From: JBAZTO01 sp041661865 | GTDB lineage: Bacteria; Planctomycetota; Phycisphaerae; SM23-33 | Length of the DNA stretch: 64,000 nucleotides | Assembly (NCBI GenBank): GCA_041661865.1 | Contig: JBAZTO010000004.1 | Span: forward strand, 43,156 to 107,155 | Direction of reading: 5' to 3' | Shown: one piece after another, positions 36,685-46,223 of the stretch | How positions within the stretch are numbered: the stretch's first letter is position 1 | How the letters are laid out: the number at the start of each line of letters is the position of its first letter | Program-made: the position numbers and the translations under genes | The notes under the pieces: generated by a model | What the model saw: the letters and a program-made list of their open reading frames with translations, nothing else | What the model was told of the DNA's origin: nothing | The model's database searches: none

Positions 36685-36711
36685 CCGCGTGCAACAAGTT
36701 GCACGCCCTAC
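36685..36711. repeat. Dispersed palindrome, family B, copy 1
   Basis: 27 bases identical to 48499-48525: core GCGTGCAAC aa GTTGCACGC flanked by CC and CCTAC. Confidence 0.8.
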
Positions 36712-36739
36712 TACTACGGGCTGGTTGCACGCCTACAGG

Positions 36740-38599
36740 CTAGCGTTTCAGCAATCCGCGGGCTGGGTCGGGCGCGTCCCCGGCGGCGGGTGAATCCGCA
36801 GCCGGCGCGGGCGCCACGCCGTGGCAGGGGGGAGTGTCGTTGGGGCCCACCAGTCGCGTGTGCGGCTGGGGCACCTGGGTGTACCGACGGATGGGGCCGA
36901 TCATCAGGCGCATCGCCCAGCCGAGCATGCGCGGCAGGGTGTACAGCAGGCCCAACAGGCCTATCACCTGGACGCTCGCATCGATGAGGTAGCGGCTGCT
37001 CTTGGGCCGAATCAGCGAGATCAGCAGCCGCAGGGGGTTGTAGAAGTACATCAGCGCCAGCGCGACGCGAAGCTGCATTCGCCACGGATGGGGCTGGGTC
37101 GTGGCGACGATATAATTAGCATCCAGCATGTACGGCTGGACCTGCCGGCCGGCGGCGGCCTGGATCATCTGCCCGGCGTTGAAGGGCTCCTCATAAATGC
37201 GCGACCCGACGGCCGGGGTCATGGTGAGCACCTGCACATCAACGGCGCCGGCCTTCCGCAGCAGCCGGATCTGGTTGAGCAGCCCGTAGTGCGATTTCCG
37301 CGTGTAGAGCGGCTGGCCGTCGTGATGCATGAGCATCGGCACCGGCGCGATGCCCTCATGACGAAGCAGCCTGAACGCCTCGGTGGTCTTGTCGACGCTT
37401 TGGCCCTTCTTGACGAACGTGGCGGTCATGTCCTCCACGCCCAGCCACAGGGCCATCGCGCCGGCCTTCCGCACGGTGGTGAGGTGCTCTTTCATGGCCA
37501 GCGTGTCATGCACGGTGACTTCCGTGCCCCAGTGAATCACGCGGCGCAGCGGCCGGCCGGCGATTTCCACCCGGCCCAAGGCCTCGACGATGGCCAACGT
37601 CCGGGCCTTGTTGTTGAAAAAGTTGTCGTCGGTGCCGAAGAAAAAGTGGAAGCCGTATTGCTGGTACAACTGCGTCATCTCGTCGGCGATACGCGCGGCG
37701 CTCTTGACGCGGTGCTGGCGCTGGTTGTAAGCGGGGATGGGGCAGTAGGGGCAGGTGAACCTGCAACCGGCGGTGAAGACCAGCGAGCCCAGGGGGCTGT
37801 AGCGGCGAACCTTGCCGCTGTCCAGCGGGCGCGAGGCGAGGTCGGTCCCGCGCGAGGGGGTTTCCAGCAGCGGGTAGCCCAGGGCCGGGTGGGGCAGTTC
37901 GTCGAGGTCGGCCACGAGACGCTGGATGCCGGTATCGACCAGCTCTTCGACGTTCCCGCCGCCGTTGGCGCGCGGGTAGACCAGTCCCGGCACGGCGTCG
38001 AGGGCGCCCTGGTCGCGGGCGCGGGCGAAGGCCGATCGCAGCGGCTCGCCGGGGGCGCGCTCCGCCAGCAGGACTTCCAGCAGGTTCAGCAGCACGTATT
38101 CCTCGCCGGTGACGACGACGTCGGCGCCCCACGGGTCGGCGGGGTCGGGGCTGAAGAGGGTCCAGGGTTCGTAGATGGCCTTGGGTCCGCCGGCGATAAT
38201 CAGCGGGCGCGAGGCCGGGTCGATCCGGCAGGCGTCGCGAAGGAGGCCGTCGCAGGCGGCCGAGTGAATCTGCATGCTCGATACCAGCAGCAGATCGGGC
38301 ATGCGCCCCTCCAGCATCATCCGCGAAGGCCGGAAGCGAGGGTTCCAATGCTGGAGTACGATGCGCGTTCGGGTGATCCCGGCGTCGTAGAGGGCCGAGC
38401 CGATGGCCCGCGCGCCGGCGGGGGCCATGTGGGTGCTGGAATAGAAAAAGGGCAGAACCCGCGTCCGGGCGTCAAAGGCGCAGGCCACCACGGCCGACAG
38501 ATCATGCCGGGCCGCCACGCGCCGCAGCCGGGCGCGAATGTCGAGGCACTCGCCGGCCTTCAGCAGCCGGTCGCCATCAACTCTGGGGGGAAGTTCCAT
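36740..38599 (-). CDS. B12-binding-domain radical SAM protein
   Basis: 619 residues. The N-terminal region (about 100-200, ending DVVVTGEEYVLLNLLEVLL) resembles the cobalamin-binding Rossmann domain that precedes many radical SAM enzymes. The radical SAM core starts at CRFTCPYCP, the CxxxCxxC cluster motif (about 285). The C-terminus holds hydrophobic helices and a short Pro-rich tail, so it may associate with the membrane. Substrate unknown; no partner gene is adjacent. Confidence 0.88.
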   Translation of the reverse strand: MELPPRVDGDRLLKAGECLDIRARLRRVAARHDLSAVVACAFDARTRVLPFFYSSTHMAPAGARAIGSALYDAGITRTRIVLQHWNPRFRPSRMMLEGRMPDLLLVSSMQIHSAACDGLLRDACRIDPASRPLIIAGGPKAIYEPWTLFSPDPADPWGADVVVTGEEYVLLNLLEVLLAERAPGEPLRSAFARARDQGALDAVPGLVYPRANGGGNVEELVDTGIQRLVADLDELPHPALGYPLLETPSRGTDLASRPLDSGKVRRYSPLGSLVFTAGCRFTCPYCPIPAYNQRQHRVKSAARIADEMTQLYQQYGFHFFFGTDDNFFNNKARTLAIVEALGRVEIAGRPLRRVIHWGTEVTVHDTLAMKEHLTTVRKAGAMALWLGVEDMTATFVKKGQSVDKTTEAFRLLRHEGIAPVPMLMHHDGQPLYTRKSHYGLLNQIRLLRKAGAVDVQVLTMTPAVGSRIYEEPFNAGQMIQAAAGRQVQPYMLDANYIVATTQPHPWRMQLRVALALMYFYNPLRLLISLIRPKSSRYLIDASVQVIGLLGLLYTLPRMLGWAMRLMIGPIRRYTQVPQPHTRLVGPNDTPPCHGVAPAPAADSPAAGDAPDPARGLLKR

Positions 38600-38731
38600 G
38601 AAAGAATCCTACTCGACATCATGTCCATTTTCCGCATGGAATCAACATTTTGTCCGCGCGAGGTATGGCTACATAGCGGTGGCAGATTAACGCCATAAAC
38701 CCTCCACGCAGGCATGCCCCGAACGGTCAGA

Positions 38732-40636
38732 TCAGAAATCGAACTGGGTCATGCCGCCCGGCAGCAGGCCGACGCGGGTCCAGTCGGCCAGTTTGACCTT
38801 TGTCGCCGGGCCCTGCTGGCGGCCGAAGGGGTCGAAGGATGTGACCTTGACGGCCTTTGGGCCCTTGCCGCGGACAACCAGTCCCTGGCGGAACGTACCG
38901 TTGAGAATGGTTGACGGGCGGGTGATTTCCAGGTCACCGCCGCCATTGACCAGGAAGAACAGGTCGCGCTGCTTGCCCCGGCCGGGCAGCTTGAAGATGT
39001 TGTGCTGGGCGTCCAGCGGAATCCGATATCGCATGAACTGTTTGATGTTCTGGTTGTACCAATGGTTGTAGTGGCCGATGACATCCTTGTTGGCCTGGCC
39101 GAGCCGGTCGAAGTCGATGCTGTAGGTGGGAATCCCAACGGCCATCATCTTCAGCACCACGCAGGCGGCGGCCTGGGGGGAGTCTCCGTCGGTGATGGTC
39201 TGGTAATCGTTGATCGCAAAGGGCGAATAGGCCTGCACGTAGAGCGTGCGAAGGAAGTTGCCCTCGCTGTTGTAGGGCGTGTCACCGGCGCGGGTCATCG
39301 TGCCGAACTGTGACAGGAACGGCGTGGCGTAGTTCTGTTTCAACTCGACAATATAGTCCTTCTTCAGCTTCCGCGTCGCGCGATCGATCTGCTGTAGCGT
39401 CAGGTGCAGGCCTTCCATCATCGACGTCACGTCGTGGCTGTGTTCCTGGCTGCAACACCGGATCGCGGGCACGCAGTTGAACAGGTCGTACTTGGCCCCG
39501 TCGAAGTCCCACTGCCGTATGAACGAGGCGCAGATGTCAGCGATCACCTGTCGCGCTTCGGGGCACATGAAACACATCATGTGAAACAGGTTGTCGCTCA
39601 TCACCAACTCGCCCGTGCCATCGACGAGCAGCAACCGGCGGCGGTCCTGGAAGCACTTGGCCCCCGGCGCGACGGCGTGGGGAGCGCACCAGATCATCGG
39701 CACGCCGCCTTCGGCGCGAACGTCACGGACGAGTTTGCCCATGTCCTTGAACTTCGCCGGGTCGGGCTCCCAGTCGCCCAGGTTCAGCGCCACGTCATAA
39801 TCGTTGTCCAGGCCGGGGCCAAACCAGCCGTCGTCAATGATGTAATTGCGGATGCCCAGCTTCACGCCCGCGCGGACATTGTCGAGCACCACCGTGTCGG
39901 TCACGTTGTCGCTGAACCAGTCGGTCCAACTGCACCACAGCGGGGCCATGGACGCCTGGTTGCCGACGTCGGGGATCTTGTAGAGGCACTTCTGATGCTC
40001 GGCGAAATTCCGCAGTGTCAGCGCCCACGGCTGGGCCTTGGCGTCCCTGGACGTGCGGAAGTACAGGTATTCAGTAATGGCCCCGTCGGCGCGCTTGCGG
40101 GCGACACTGTCGGGTATGGGATAAAGGTCCGTGCCCCGCTTGATCATGATTGTCAGACGCCGCATGTAAGCCAGCAGCGCGCGACTGCGCTTGGGCTCCA
40201 GGCAACGAAACGCCGTCTCGTAATTAGGGCCGATCAGGCCGAAGGCCATCGCCATGTTCAGATCCTGGCCGGTGAAGATGAACAGCGGCATCTTGAAGTC
40301 GCCGGCAAAGGACTCCTTCTTGTGCCTCCAAAACGATACCAGTTGCATCAACTCCGGGTATCCCCGTCCGCTGTCGGGAGTGATTACCTGGTGGTAATTG
40401 GCAATATCGGTGGAGAGTTCGTACTCGATGCTCTTGATCGGCCCGTCACTTTTGGGCGGAACAACCGTCACCGGCGCGGGACACCCCCGGCCGACGGTGA
40501 GGCATACGCCGTCCTGCTCGGCGGAACAGGCCTTGCCCGGGATGACGCCCTCGAACATGACAGTCTTGCCGGAATGCAGGATGACGCGAATCTTAAGACT
40601 GGCGGCCACTACCGTACTCCTCCACTCCGAGAACAC
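38732..40636 (-). CDS. GH36-like alpha-galactosidase (clan GH-D)
   Basis: 634 residues. Motifs of clan D: IIDDGWF (about 268-274), then GAKYDLFN, where the Asp after the KY matches the nucleophile of GH36/GH27 (KWD in the family). The N-terminal b-domain is short. No signal peptide, so probably cytoplasmic. Stand-alone gene, so the natural sugar is unknown. Between the radical SAM gene and tRNA-Lys. Confidence 0.8.
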   Translation of the reverse strand: MFSEWRSTVVAASLKIRVILHSGKTVMFEGVIPGKACSAEQDGVCLTVGRGCPAPVTVVPPKSDGPIKSIEYELSTDIANYHQVITPDSGRGYPELMQLVSFWRHKKESFAGDFKMPLFIFTGQDLNMAMAFGLIGPNYETAFRCLEPKRSRALLAYMRRLTIMIKRGTDLYPIPDSVARKRADGAITEYLYFRTSRDAKAQPWALTLRNFAEHQKCLYKIPDVGNQASMAPLWCSWTDWFSDNVTDTVVLDNVRAGVKLGIRNYIIDDGWFGPGLDNDYDVALNLGDWEPDPAKFKDMGKLVRDVRAEGGVPMIWCAPHAVAPGAKCFQDRRRLLLVDGTGELVMSDNLFHMMCFMCPEARQVIADICASFIRQWDFDGAKYDLFNCVPAIRCCSQEHSHDVTSMMEGLHLTLQQIDRATRKLKKDYIVELKQNYATPFLSQFGTMTRAGDTPYNSEGNFLRTLYVQAYSPFAINDYQTITDGDSPQAAACVVLKMMAVGIPTYSIDFDRLGQANKDVIGHYNHWYNQNIKQFMRYRIPLDAQHNIFKLPGRGKQRDLFFLVNGGGDLEITRPSTILNGTFRQGLVVRGKGPKAVKVTSFDPFGRQQGPATKVKLADWTRVGLLPGGMTQFDF

Positions 40637-40659
40637 TGTTTCATAGAGGTCTTCTTCAT

Positions 40660-40732
40660 TGAGGGAGCTGGGACTTGAACCCAGAACCTACGCATTAAAA
40701 GTGCGTTGCTCTGCCGATTGAGCTACTCCCTC
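40660..40732 (-). tRNA. tRNA-Lys (anticodon TTT)
   Basis: 73 nt. Acceptor GAGGGAG / CTCCCTC, D-arm with AGCTCAATCGGCAGAGCA, anticodon stem ACGCA / TGCGT with loop CTTTTAA, T-arm GTTCAAGTC. CCA not encoded. Confidence 0.95.
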
Positions 40733-40871
40733 GGGCGATGCACATTGTAAGCGGCGGGGCGGGCAAGGCCAAGAGTCTTTGGACCGAACCTTTGTCCGAA
40801 CAACTGGCAGATCGCCTCGTCAGCGGGATGTCGCCGCCTGCAATCTGGAACCCATTTCAGAAGGTGTGTGG

Positions 40872-40891
40872 CACAGGCTTTTCAGCCTGTG
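40872..40891 (-). terminator. Palindrome after rho
   Basis: CACAGGCTTTTCAGCCTGTG, an 8-bp stem directly after the rho stop; related in core to repeat family A. It may end the rho transcript. Confidence 0.5.
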
Positions 40892-40894
40892 TCC

Positions 40895-42049
40895 TCAGTC
40901 GCGGACGTCGAGGTGGCGGAGGAATTCGTCGTTGCTGCGGAACTTCTCCAGCGCCTTGATGAGTTGGGGCAGTTCCTCGTCAACATTCAGCGTGGACAGG
41001 AAGCGGCGCAGCGTGTGCAGCTTGGGCAGTTTCCACGGCTCGACCAGGAGTTCTTCCTTCCGCGTGCCTGTCTGGGGGATGGAGACGGCCGGCCAGATGC
41101 GTCGCTCCGCCAGCTTGCGGTCCAACTGCAATTCCATGTTGCCGGTGCCCTTGAACTCCTCGAAGATCAGGTCGTCCATGCGGCTTCCGGTCTCGACCAG
41201 CGCGGTGGCCATGATGGTCAGGCTTCCGCCGCCTTCAATCTTGCGGGCGGCGCCGAACTGTCGCTTGGGGATCTCCAGCGCGCGAATGTCCACGCCACCG
41301 GACATGGTTCTGCCGCTGCCTTCGATGTAGCGGTTGTAGGCCCGGCCCAGGCGGGTGAGGCTGTCCAGCAGGATCACGACGTCCTGGCCGAACTCGGCCA
41401 TCCGCTTGGCCCGCTCCATGGTGAATTCCGTCACGCGGACGTGGTTGGCCACTTCCTGGTCGTTGTTGGAGGCGACGATCTCGGCCTTGAGGCACTTGCG
41501 CTTGAAGTCGGTCACTTCCTCCGGCCGCTCGTCGACCAGCAGGATGAGCAGGGAACATTCGGGGTTGTTGGTCGTGATGGCATTGGCAATCTGCTGAAGC
41601 AGGATCGTCTTGCCCGAACGGGGCGGCGCGACGATCAGGCCGCGCTGGCCCTTGCCGATGGGGCAGATCAGGTCCAGCACGCGCATCTCCATCGGCCCGC
41701 CGGGGGTCTCAAGCTTCAGTTGCGGATGCGGGTCCACGACGGTCATCTCGTTGAAGGGGATGATGTCGGTGTACTCTTCGACCCGCTTGCCGTTGACGGT
41801 GACGATCTCTTCGAGCTTGGGGCCGCCTTTTCGCTTGGTGGGCGGCTGGACCTTGCCCTCGAGGAACAGCCCGGTCCGCAGTCCGAAGTGGCGAACGAAA
41901 TCCTTGCCGACAAACGCATCGCCCGGCGTGGCCTTGTAATTGTTCCTGGCCTCGCGAAGGAAACCATATCCCTTGTCGGTGATCTCCAGGACACCTGAAC
42001 TGTACGTGAGGCCGGCCTGGTCGCTTGTTGATGTCGCGGCGTCGTTCAT
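40895..42049 (-). CDS. rho: Transcription termination factor Rho
   Basis: 384 residues. Hexameric RNA-dependent ATPase that ends transcription. RNA-binding cold-shock-like domain at the start (SGVLEITDKGYGFLREARNNY), Walker A GLIVAPPRSGKT, Walker B VVILLDSLTRLGRAYN, Q-loop/R-loop region RALEIPKRQFGAAR. The N-terminal helical domain is much reduced, so it is shorter than the 419 residues of Escherichia coli. Preceded by hisA on the same strand, 209 bases away. Confidence 0.97.
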   Translation of the reverse strand: MNDAATSTSDQAGLTYSSGVLEITDKGYGFLREARNNYKATPGDAFVGKDFVRHFGLRTGLFLEGKVQPPTKRKGGPKLEEIVTVNGKRVEEYTDIIPFNEMTVVDPHPQLKLETPGGPMEMRVLDLICPIGKGQRGLIVAPPRSGKTILLQQIANAITTNNPECSLLILLVDERPEEVTDFKRKCLKAEIVASNNDQEVANHVRVTEFTMERAKRMAEFGQDVVILLDSLTRLGRAYNRYIEGSGRTMSGGVDIRALEIPKRQFGAARKIEGGGSLTIMATALVETGSRMDDLIFEEFKGTGNMELQLDRKLAERRIWPAVSIPQTGTRKEELLVEPWKLPKLHTLRRFLSTLNVDEELPQLIKALEKFRSNDEFLRHLDVRD

Positions 42050-42258
42050 TCTCGGGAACCTTCCTTAACAAAGAGACAACACATTCAAATTGCCTGCTGG
42101 GCCCGCGAAACGCGTGTCCGCGGGAGAAAACCTAGAGCTTACGCACCCCTGCGCTTCAGCTAAGTATAGCCCATGCGCGGGGGAATACAATCCTTTTTCA
42201 ATCCCGCTTTGGCGTAATCGGGCGGGATTTTGTGTCTTGCCCGGCGCCGCGTCGGCCA

Positions 42259-42981
42259 CTAGCCGCGGGCCAAAGCGACGGCTTGTCGCAGGTCGATCCG
42301 ACCTTCGTACCACGCCTTGCCGATGATGACTCCGCCGCAGCCGGCCTGCTTGCAGCGAACCACGTCGTCGATGCTTCCCACGCCGCCGGAGGCGATCACC
42401 GGCACGTCGGTGGCGGCGATGACCTGGGCCGTGGCCTCCACGTTGACGCCTTCAAGCATACCGTCCCGGCCGATATCAGTATACACGATCGCGCCCAGCG
42501 GCCAACCGCAAACCCGGGCGGCCAGCTCAGCGGGCGTGGCCTGGACCTGCTCGGTCCAGCCGTGGATGGCCAGGCGGCCTGCCTTGGCGTCCAGACCCAA
42601 GGCGATCCTGCCCGCCAACTCCGGCCGCTGCACCAGCCGCTCGAACCAGGCCCAGTCCTTCAGGGCCGCCGAGCCCACGACCACGCGGGAGACGCCCAGT
42701 TCCAGCATGGCTTCCACGGCGCGGTCGTCGCGGGCCCCTCCGCCCAGCTCGATCCGGGCATCGACGGCCTCGGCCACCGCCCGCACCACCTCGGTGTTGG
42801 CGTGCCGGCCGGTCCGAGCGGCGTCCAGGTCCACCATGTGGATCCACCGGGCCCCCGCCTCGACGAACTGCCGGGCCACGGCGACCGGATCGTCACTGTA
42901 GGTGGTCTGCTGGGCGTAATCACCCTGGAGCAGGCGCACCACCTTGCCGTCGCGGAGATCAATTGCCGGGAGAATGTCCAT
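42259..42981 (-). CDS. hisA: 1-(5-phosphoribosyl)-5-[(5-phosphoribosylamino)methylideneamino]imidazole-4-carboxamide isomerase
   Basis: 240 residues, normal length. (b/a)8 barrel; fourth step of histidine synthesis. Starts MDILPAIDLRDGKVVRLLQGD, with catalytic Asp in AIDLRDG; the second catalytic Asp lies in IVYTDIGRDGML. Downstream of hisH with a 27-base gap; the HisH product is used by HisF, not adjacent here. Confidence 0.96.
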   Translation of the reverse strand: MDILPAIDLRDGKVVRLLQGDYAQQTTYSDDPVAVARQFVEAGARWIHMVDLDAARTGRHANTEVVRAVAEAVDARIELGGGARDDRAVEAMLELGVSRVVVGSAALKDWAWFERLVQRPELAGRIALGLDAKAGRLAIHGWTEQVQATPAELAARVCGWPLGAIVYTDIGRDGMLEGVNVEATAQVIAATDVPVIASGGVGSIDDVVRCKQAGCGGVIIGKAWYEGRIDLRQAVALARG

Positions 42982-43008
42982 CCGTTGCCGCCGAACTGAG
43001 TTTACCCG

Positions 43009-43632
43009 TTACATCCTCGCGAAGTTTTCAAGCAGTTGCAGGCCCACCTTCTGGCTCTTTTCGGGGTGGAACTGCGTGGCAAAAACGTTGTCCTTCCAGA
43101 CCGACGAGACGAAGCTGTAACCATAGTCCGTCGTCGTGACGACAATGGAAGGATCGGCTGGGACGACGCAATAACTGTGGGCAAAATAGACATAGGCGTC
43201 GTTGTCGATGCCCTGAAGCATCGGGCAGCCGGGCTTAGTCTGGTGAATCTGGTTCCAGCCCATGTGCGGCACCGAGAGCCGCTGGGCGGTGACGGCTGGG
43301 GAGAACTCGAACCTCACCACCTTGCCCGGCAGGATGCCCAGGCCGGTGTGCTGGCCGCCCTCGTAGGACACGTCGAAGAGCAATTGTAGCCCCAGGCAAA
43401 AGCCCAGGTAAGGCACGCCCTGCCTGACGGCCTCCGCCAGCGGCTTGACCAGTCGCATGGTGTGAAGCTGGGCTATCGCGTCGCCGAAGGCCGCCACGCC
43501 GGGAAGAACGATTTTCTCCGCCGCGGCCAGCTCGGCCGGCGTGGTGATCAGCCGTGCATCGGCGCCGACCTGCTGGAGCGCCTTCTGAACGCTCCGCAGG
43601 TTGCCCATTCCATAATCAACGATTCCAATCAT
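43009..43632 (-). CDS. hisH: Imidazole glycerol phosphate synthase, glutamine amidotransferase subunit
   Basis: 207 residues. Class I amidotransferase: LGFCLGLQLLF holds the nucleophile Cys, and ATQFHPEKSQ the His and Glu of the triad. Supplies ammonia to HisF. Together with hisA it forms a two-gene operon. Confidence 0.96.
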   Translation of the reverse strand: MIGIVDYGMGNLRSVQKALQQVGADARLITTPAELAAAEKIVLPGVAAFGDAIAQLHTMRLVKPLAEAVRQGVPYLGFCLGLQLLFDVSYEGGQHTGLGILPGKVVRFEFSPAVTAQRLSVPHMGWNQIHQTKPGCPMLQGIDNDAYVYFAHSYCVVPADPSIVVTTTDYGYSFVSSVWKDNVFATQFHPEKSQKVGLQLLENFARM

Positions 43633-43698
43633 GGCCAGTGCGATCCCCGAACGGGACGATTCCGCCGGCGGTCGCGGCGCAAATCCGTCTTCGCTCTG

Positions 43699-44388
43699 CT
43701 ATTTCTTCCTCAATGCGATGATCTCGACGCGGCGGTTCTTCGTTCTTCCGGCGGAATCCTTGTTGCTCGCCACCGGGTGTGTTTCGCCCATCGCCACGGT
43801 CTCGATCTTGCCGGCGTTGATGCCCTTGGAAATCAGGTGCCGCGTCACGGCCATCGCGCGATTGGCTGAAAGGTCCAGGTTGTCCTGCCAGAGCTCCTTG
43901 GACTTTCGGATCGGGTCGGTGTCGGTGTAACCGTACACGCGGATAGAGCTGCCGGAGTACGTGTTCTTGAGGTCGGCGGCGATCTTGTCCAGCCGCTTCT
44001 TGCCCTCGGGCGTCAGCGTGGCCTTGCCGGGGCCGAACAGGATATCGCTGCCGACGGTGGCCATGTCGCCCAGGTCGCCGCGTTGCCAGCCGGCGGCGGG
44101 CGCCGCGGAGGGCGGGGTCTTGGCTGAAGGCTTGTTTTCCTGATCCCGCAGCCGCGCCAAGGCGGCATCCAGCTCGGTCTGCTTGGCCGCCAACTGCATG
44201 CCCAAGGTCTCTTCGTGTGTCTTGGCGGCAGCCAGTTGGTCACGCAGTTCCTTGTTCTGGCCGTCCAACTCGTTGTTGCGCTGGGTCAGTTGCTGGATCT
44301 GATCTTTATCCTTCTGAGCACAACCCACGGTCGACAAACCCATCGCCACGGCCAACACAATCCATGCCCCAAGCTTTGCCTGTTTCAT
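43699..44388 (-). CDS. OmpA-family (Pal-like) lipoprotein
   Basis: 229 residues from ATG 44388 (MKQAKLGAWIVL), preceded by AAAGGAG. Signal with lipobox LSTVGC; then a coiled-coil of ~70 residues (QIQQLTQRNNELDGQNKELR), a Pro/Ala linker, and an OmpA C-terminal domain with SGSSIRVYGYTDTDP and NLDLSANRAMAVTRHLISKGI, the peptidoglycan-binding signature. Probably an outer-membrane lipoprotein linking to the cell wall. The longer open frame to 44490 is leader. Confidence 0.9.
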   Translation of the reverse strand: MKQAKLGAWIVLAVAMGLSTVGCAQKDKDQIQQLTQRNNELDGQNKELRDQLAAAKTHEETLGMQLAAKQTELDAALARLRDQENKPSAKTPPSAAPAAGWQRGDLGDMATVGSDILFGPGKATLTPEGKKRLDKIAADLKNTYSGSSIRVYGYTDTDPIRKSKELWQDNLDLSANRAMAVTRHLISKGINAGKIETVAMGETHPVASNKDSAGRTKNRRVEIIALRKK

Positions 44389-44538
44389 GGCAGCAATCTC
44401 CTTTAGTTGCCAATCCAGCGGTCCGTGCCGGCTTCGGGGACGGGTCTTGCCCGCTACCGCCGACACCGCCGCTAACACTACCGATGCCAAAATGCTTTTG
44501 CAAGTGCGATGTCGAGCCCTGCGCGCAACGTCGCCGCC

Positions 44539-44820
44539 TCACGCGGCCGGAGGCGTTGGCTCGGCCGGGCCAGGCTCGCAGAGCCTGGACTTGTGGACCG
44601 TCACCGCCCCGCGATAGAGCAGTTTGCACATGAAGACGGACAGAATGCCCGTCACGGCCGCCGCCAGGATGAGGTGGGCGGTGTTCAGCGTCCGGTTCTG
44701 CCCGAACAGTGAGAAACTGCAACTGTTGCCCCACTGCAAGGCCACCAGAATCGCCGCGATCAGGACATACACCCCGCCGATCACCATCTGCACGTAACCG
44801 ATCACTGTCGAGATTTTCAT
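44539..44820 (-). CDS. Small two-span membrane protein (93 aa)
   Basis: 93 residues: two hydrophobic spans (about 5-30 and 45-66) joined by a short loop with one Cys (NSCSFSLFGQNRTL), then a polar Pro-rich tail. Not recognised. Between the OmpA-like lipoprotein and the prepilin peptidase; envelope role only inferred from location. Confidence 0.6.
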   Translation of the reverse strand: MKISTVIGYVQMVIGGVYVLIAAILVALQWGNSCSFSLFGQNRTLNTAHLILAAAVTGILSVFMCKLLYRGAVTVHKSRLCEPGPAEPTPPAA

Positions 44821-44934
44821 AAGCCTGTCCTCTGTACGGGTCTACGGTTTTCACACAAGGACGCGAAGTCTCCGGGAAATGCACCCTTATTCAGTAGGCT
44901 TGCGATCCGGTTCCCTGCTGCCCGGTATTGCATT

Positions 44935-46170
44935 CTATCGCGTCGCCATCAGCAGCGGCTCGACGAAGGGGCGCAGGAGCCGTGCGAAATCGTCGTGCCA
45001 GAGCATCACCAGCAGGCTCGCCGCCGCCAGCCAGGGGCCGTAAGGCAGCTCGCGCTGGTTGCCGCGGATCAGCAGCACGACCGCCCAGGCCAATCCGAAA
45101 AACGGCGCGACAAAGAACGCGATGGACGGCACGATCCAGCCGGTCACCGCGCCCACCGAGGCCATGATATCCACGTCGCCCATGCCCATGGCTTCCTTGC
45201 CGAAGGCCAGCGTGCCCAGGATGCGCGTCGCCCAGATCCACAGCCCGCCCACCAGCCAGCCCAGCAGCGCCGACAGCAGGGCGTTGACGTGTGGCCCCAC
45301 GGTCCCGGCCGGGTCCAGCCACGCCGACCAGACCTTCGCGACATCGGGCCGCCTCGTCAGCAGCGCGTACGCGCCGCAGGCCAGGAGGATGGCCGGGGCC
45401 AGGAACGCCGCCTCCAGCAGGATCTCCTTGCGCGGATTGACGCCGTGTTCCTTGCCGATGGCCACCGAAGTGATCCTGGTCTTGGCCTTCTGGCCCGACT
45501 TGGAATCTCCCTGGCCCTTGCGGTCGGCCACGGGTTTTTCCGCAGCCTTGAGCAGCGCCTTCTCGTCGACGTCCTGGAAACTAGGCCGGATCAGGCCGTA
45601 ACGCCGCAGGATCGTCGCCAGGATCAATCCCGCCGCCGCCGCCACGGCCATGCCGCCCATAACGGGCGAAACGATCGGCCAGAACGGATGCGGGGAAGCC
45701 GCCGCGGAGATCATCCCAACGGCCGAGACCACCCAGCAGACCTCCAGCGGGACGATCCACCGCTCCAGGTCCACCAGGGAGCAGACCAGCAGCCCGCAGA
45801 GCAACGTGGCATGGGCGACGAACATCGGCCAGGAGGATGCGAAATCGCCGGCCCCTCGCCGAGCGTCCAGGAGGTAGTACCACGCATACAGCCCGCCGAC
45901 CAGGATGGCGGTGGCTGCCTCGACCAGGATGTAGCGCGGCGAGATTCGCGCCTTGCAGAAACGGCAGCGGGCCCGCAGGGCCAGCCAACTGACCAGCGGG
46001 ATATTGTCATACCACTTGATGGCCCGCCCGCAGGAGGGGCAGTGGCTGGCGGGAAAGACAATGCTTTCGCCGCGGGGCAGGCGATAGATCACGACGTTCA
46101 GAAAGCTGCCGACGCAGGCCCCGATCGCCAGGAAAAACACCAGCCAGCAGATGTCCATCGTCATATCCAT
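44935..46170 (-). CDS. Prepilin peptidase / A24 family with long insertion
   Basis: 411 residues. Cleaves type IV prepilin-like leaders and methylates the new end. Starts CVGSFLNVVIYRLPRG, with the N-terminal Cys pairs (CPSCG and CRFC) that bind zinc in typical enzymes; catalytic Asp in LVDLERWIVP and in GMGDVDIMASVGAVTGW. The family norm is 250-290 residues; the extra ~120 residues, including a charged loop (EKPVADRKGQGDSKSGQK), lie between the two Asp sites. It can serve the pseudopilin-like gene at 57180. Confidence 0.9.
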   Translation of the reverse strand: MDMTMDICWLVFFLAIGACVGSFLNVVIYRLPRGESIVFPASHCPSCGRAIKWYDNIPLVSWLALRARCRFCKARISPRYILVEAATAILVGGLYAWYYLLDARRGAGDFASSWPMFVAHATLLCGLLVCSLVDLERWIVPLEVCWVVSAVGMISAAASPHPFWPIVSPVMGGMAVAAAAGLILATILRRYGLIRPSFQDVDEKALLKAAEKPVADRKGQGDSKSGQKAKTRITSVAIGKEHGVNPRKEILLEAAFLAPAILLACGAYALLTRRPDVAKVWSAWLDPAGTVGPHVNALLSALLGWLVGGLWIWATRILGTLAFGKEAMGMGDVDIMASVGAVTGWIVPSIAFFVAPFFGLAWAVVLLIRGNQRELPYGPWLAAASLLVMLWHDDFARLLRPFVEPLLMATR

Positions 46171-46223
46171 CGGACCTCTTGGCTCTAGGGCGAGCCGAAT
46201 CCTGGCGTCTGATCAGCCGGTTG

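Noticed and set aside
42200..42229. Terminator between hisA and rho
   Set aside because: AATCCCGC / GCGGGATT pairs, but the T-run is on the strand opposite to hisA, so its role is unclear.
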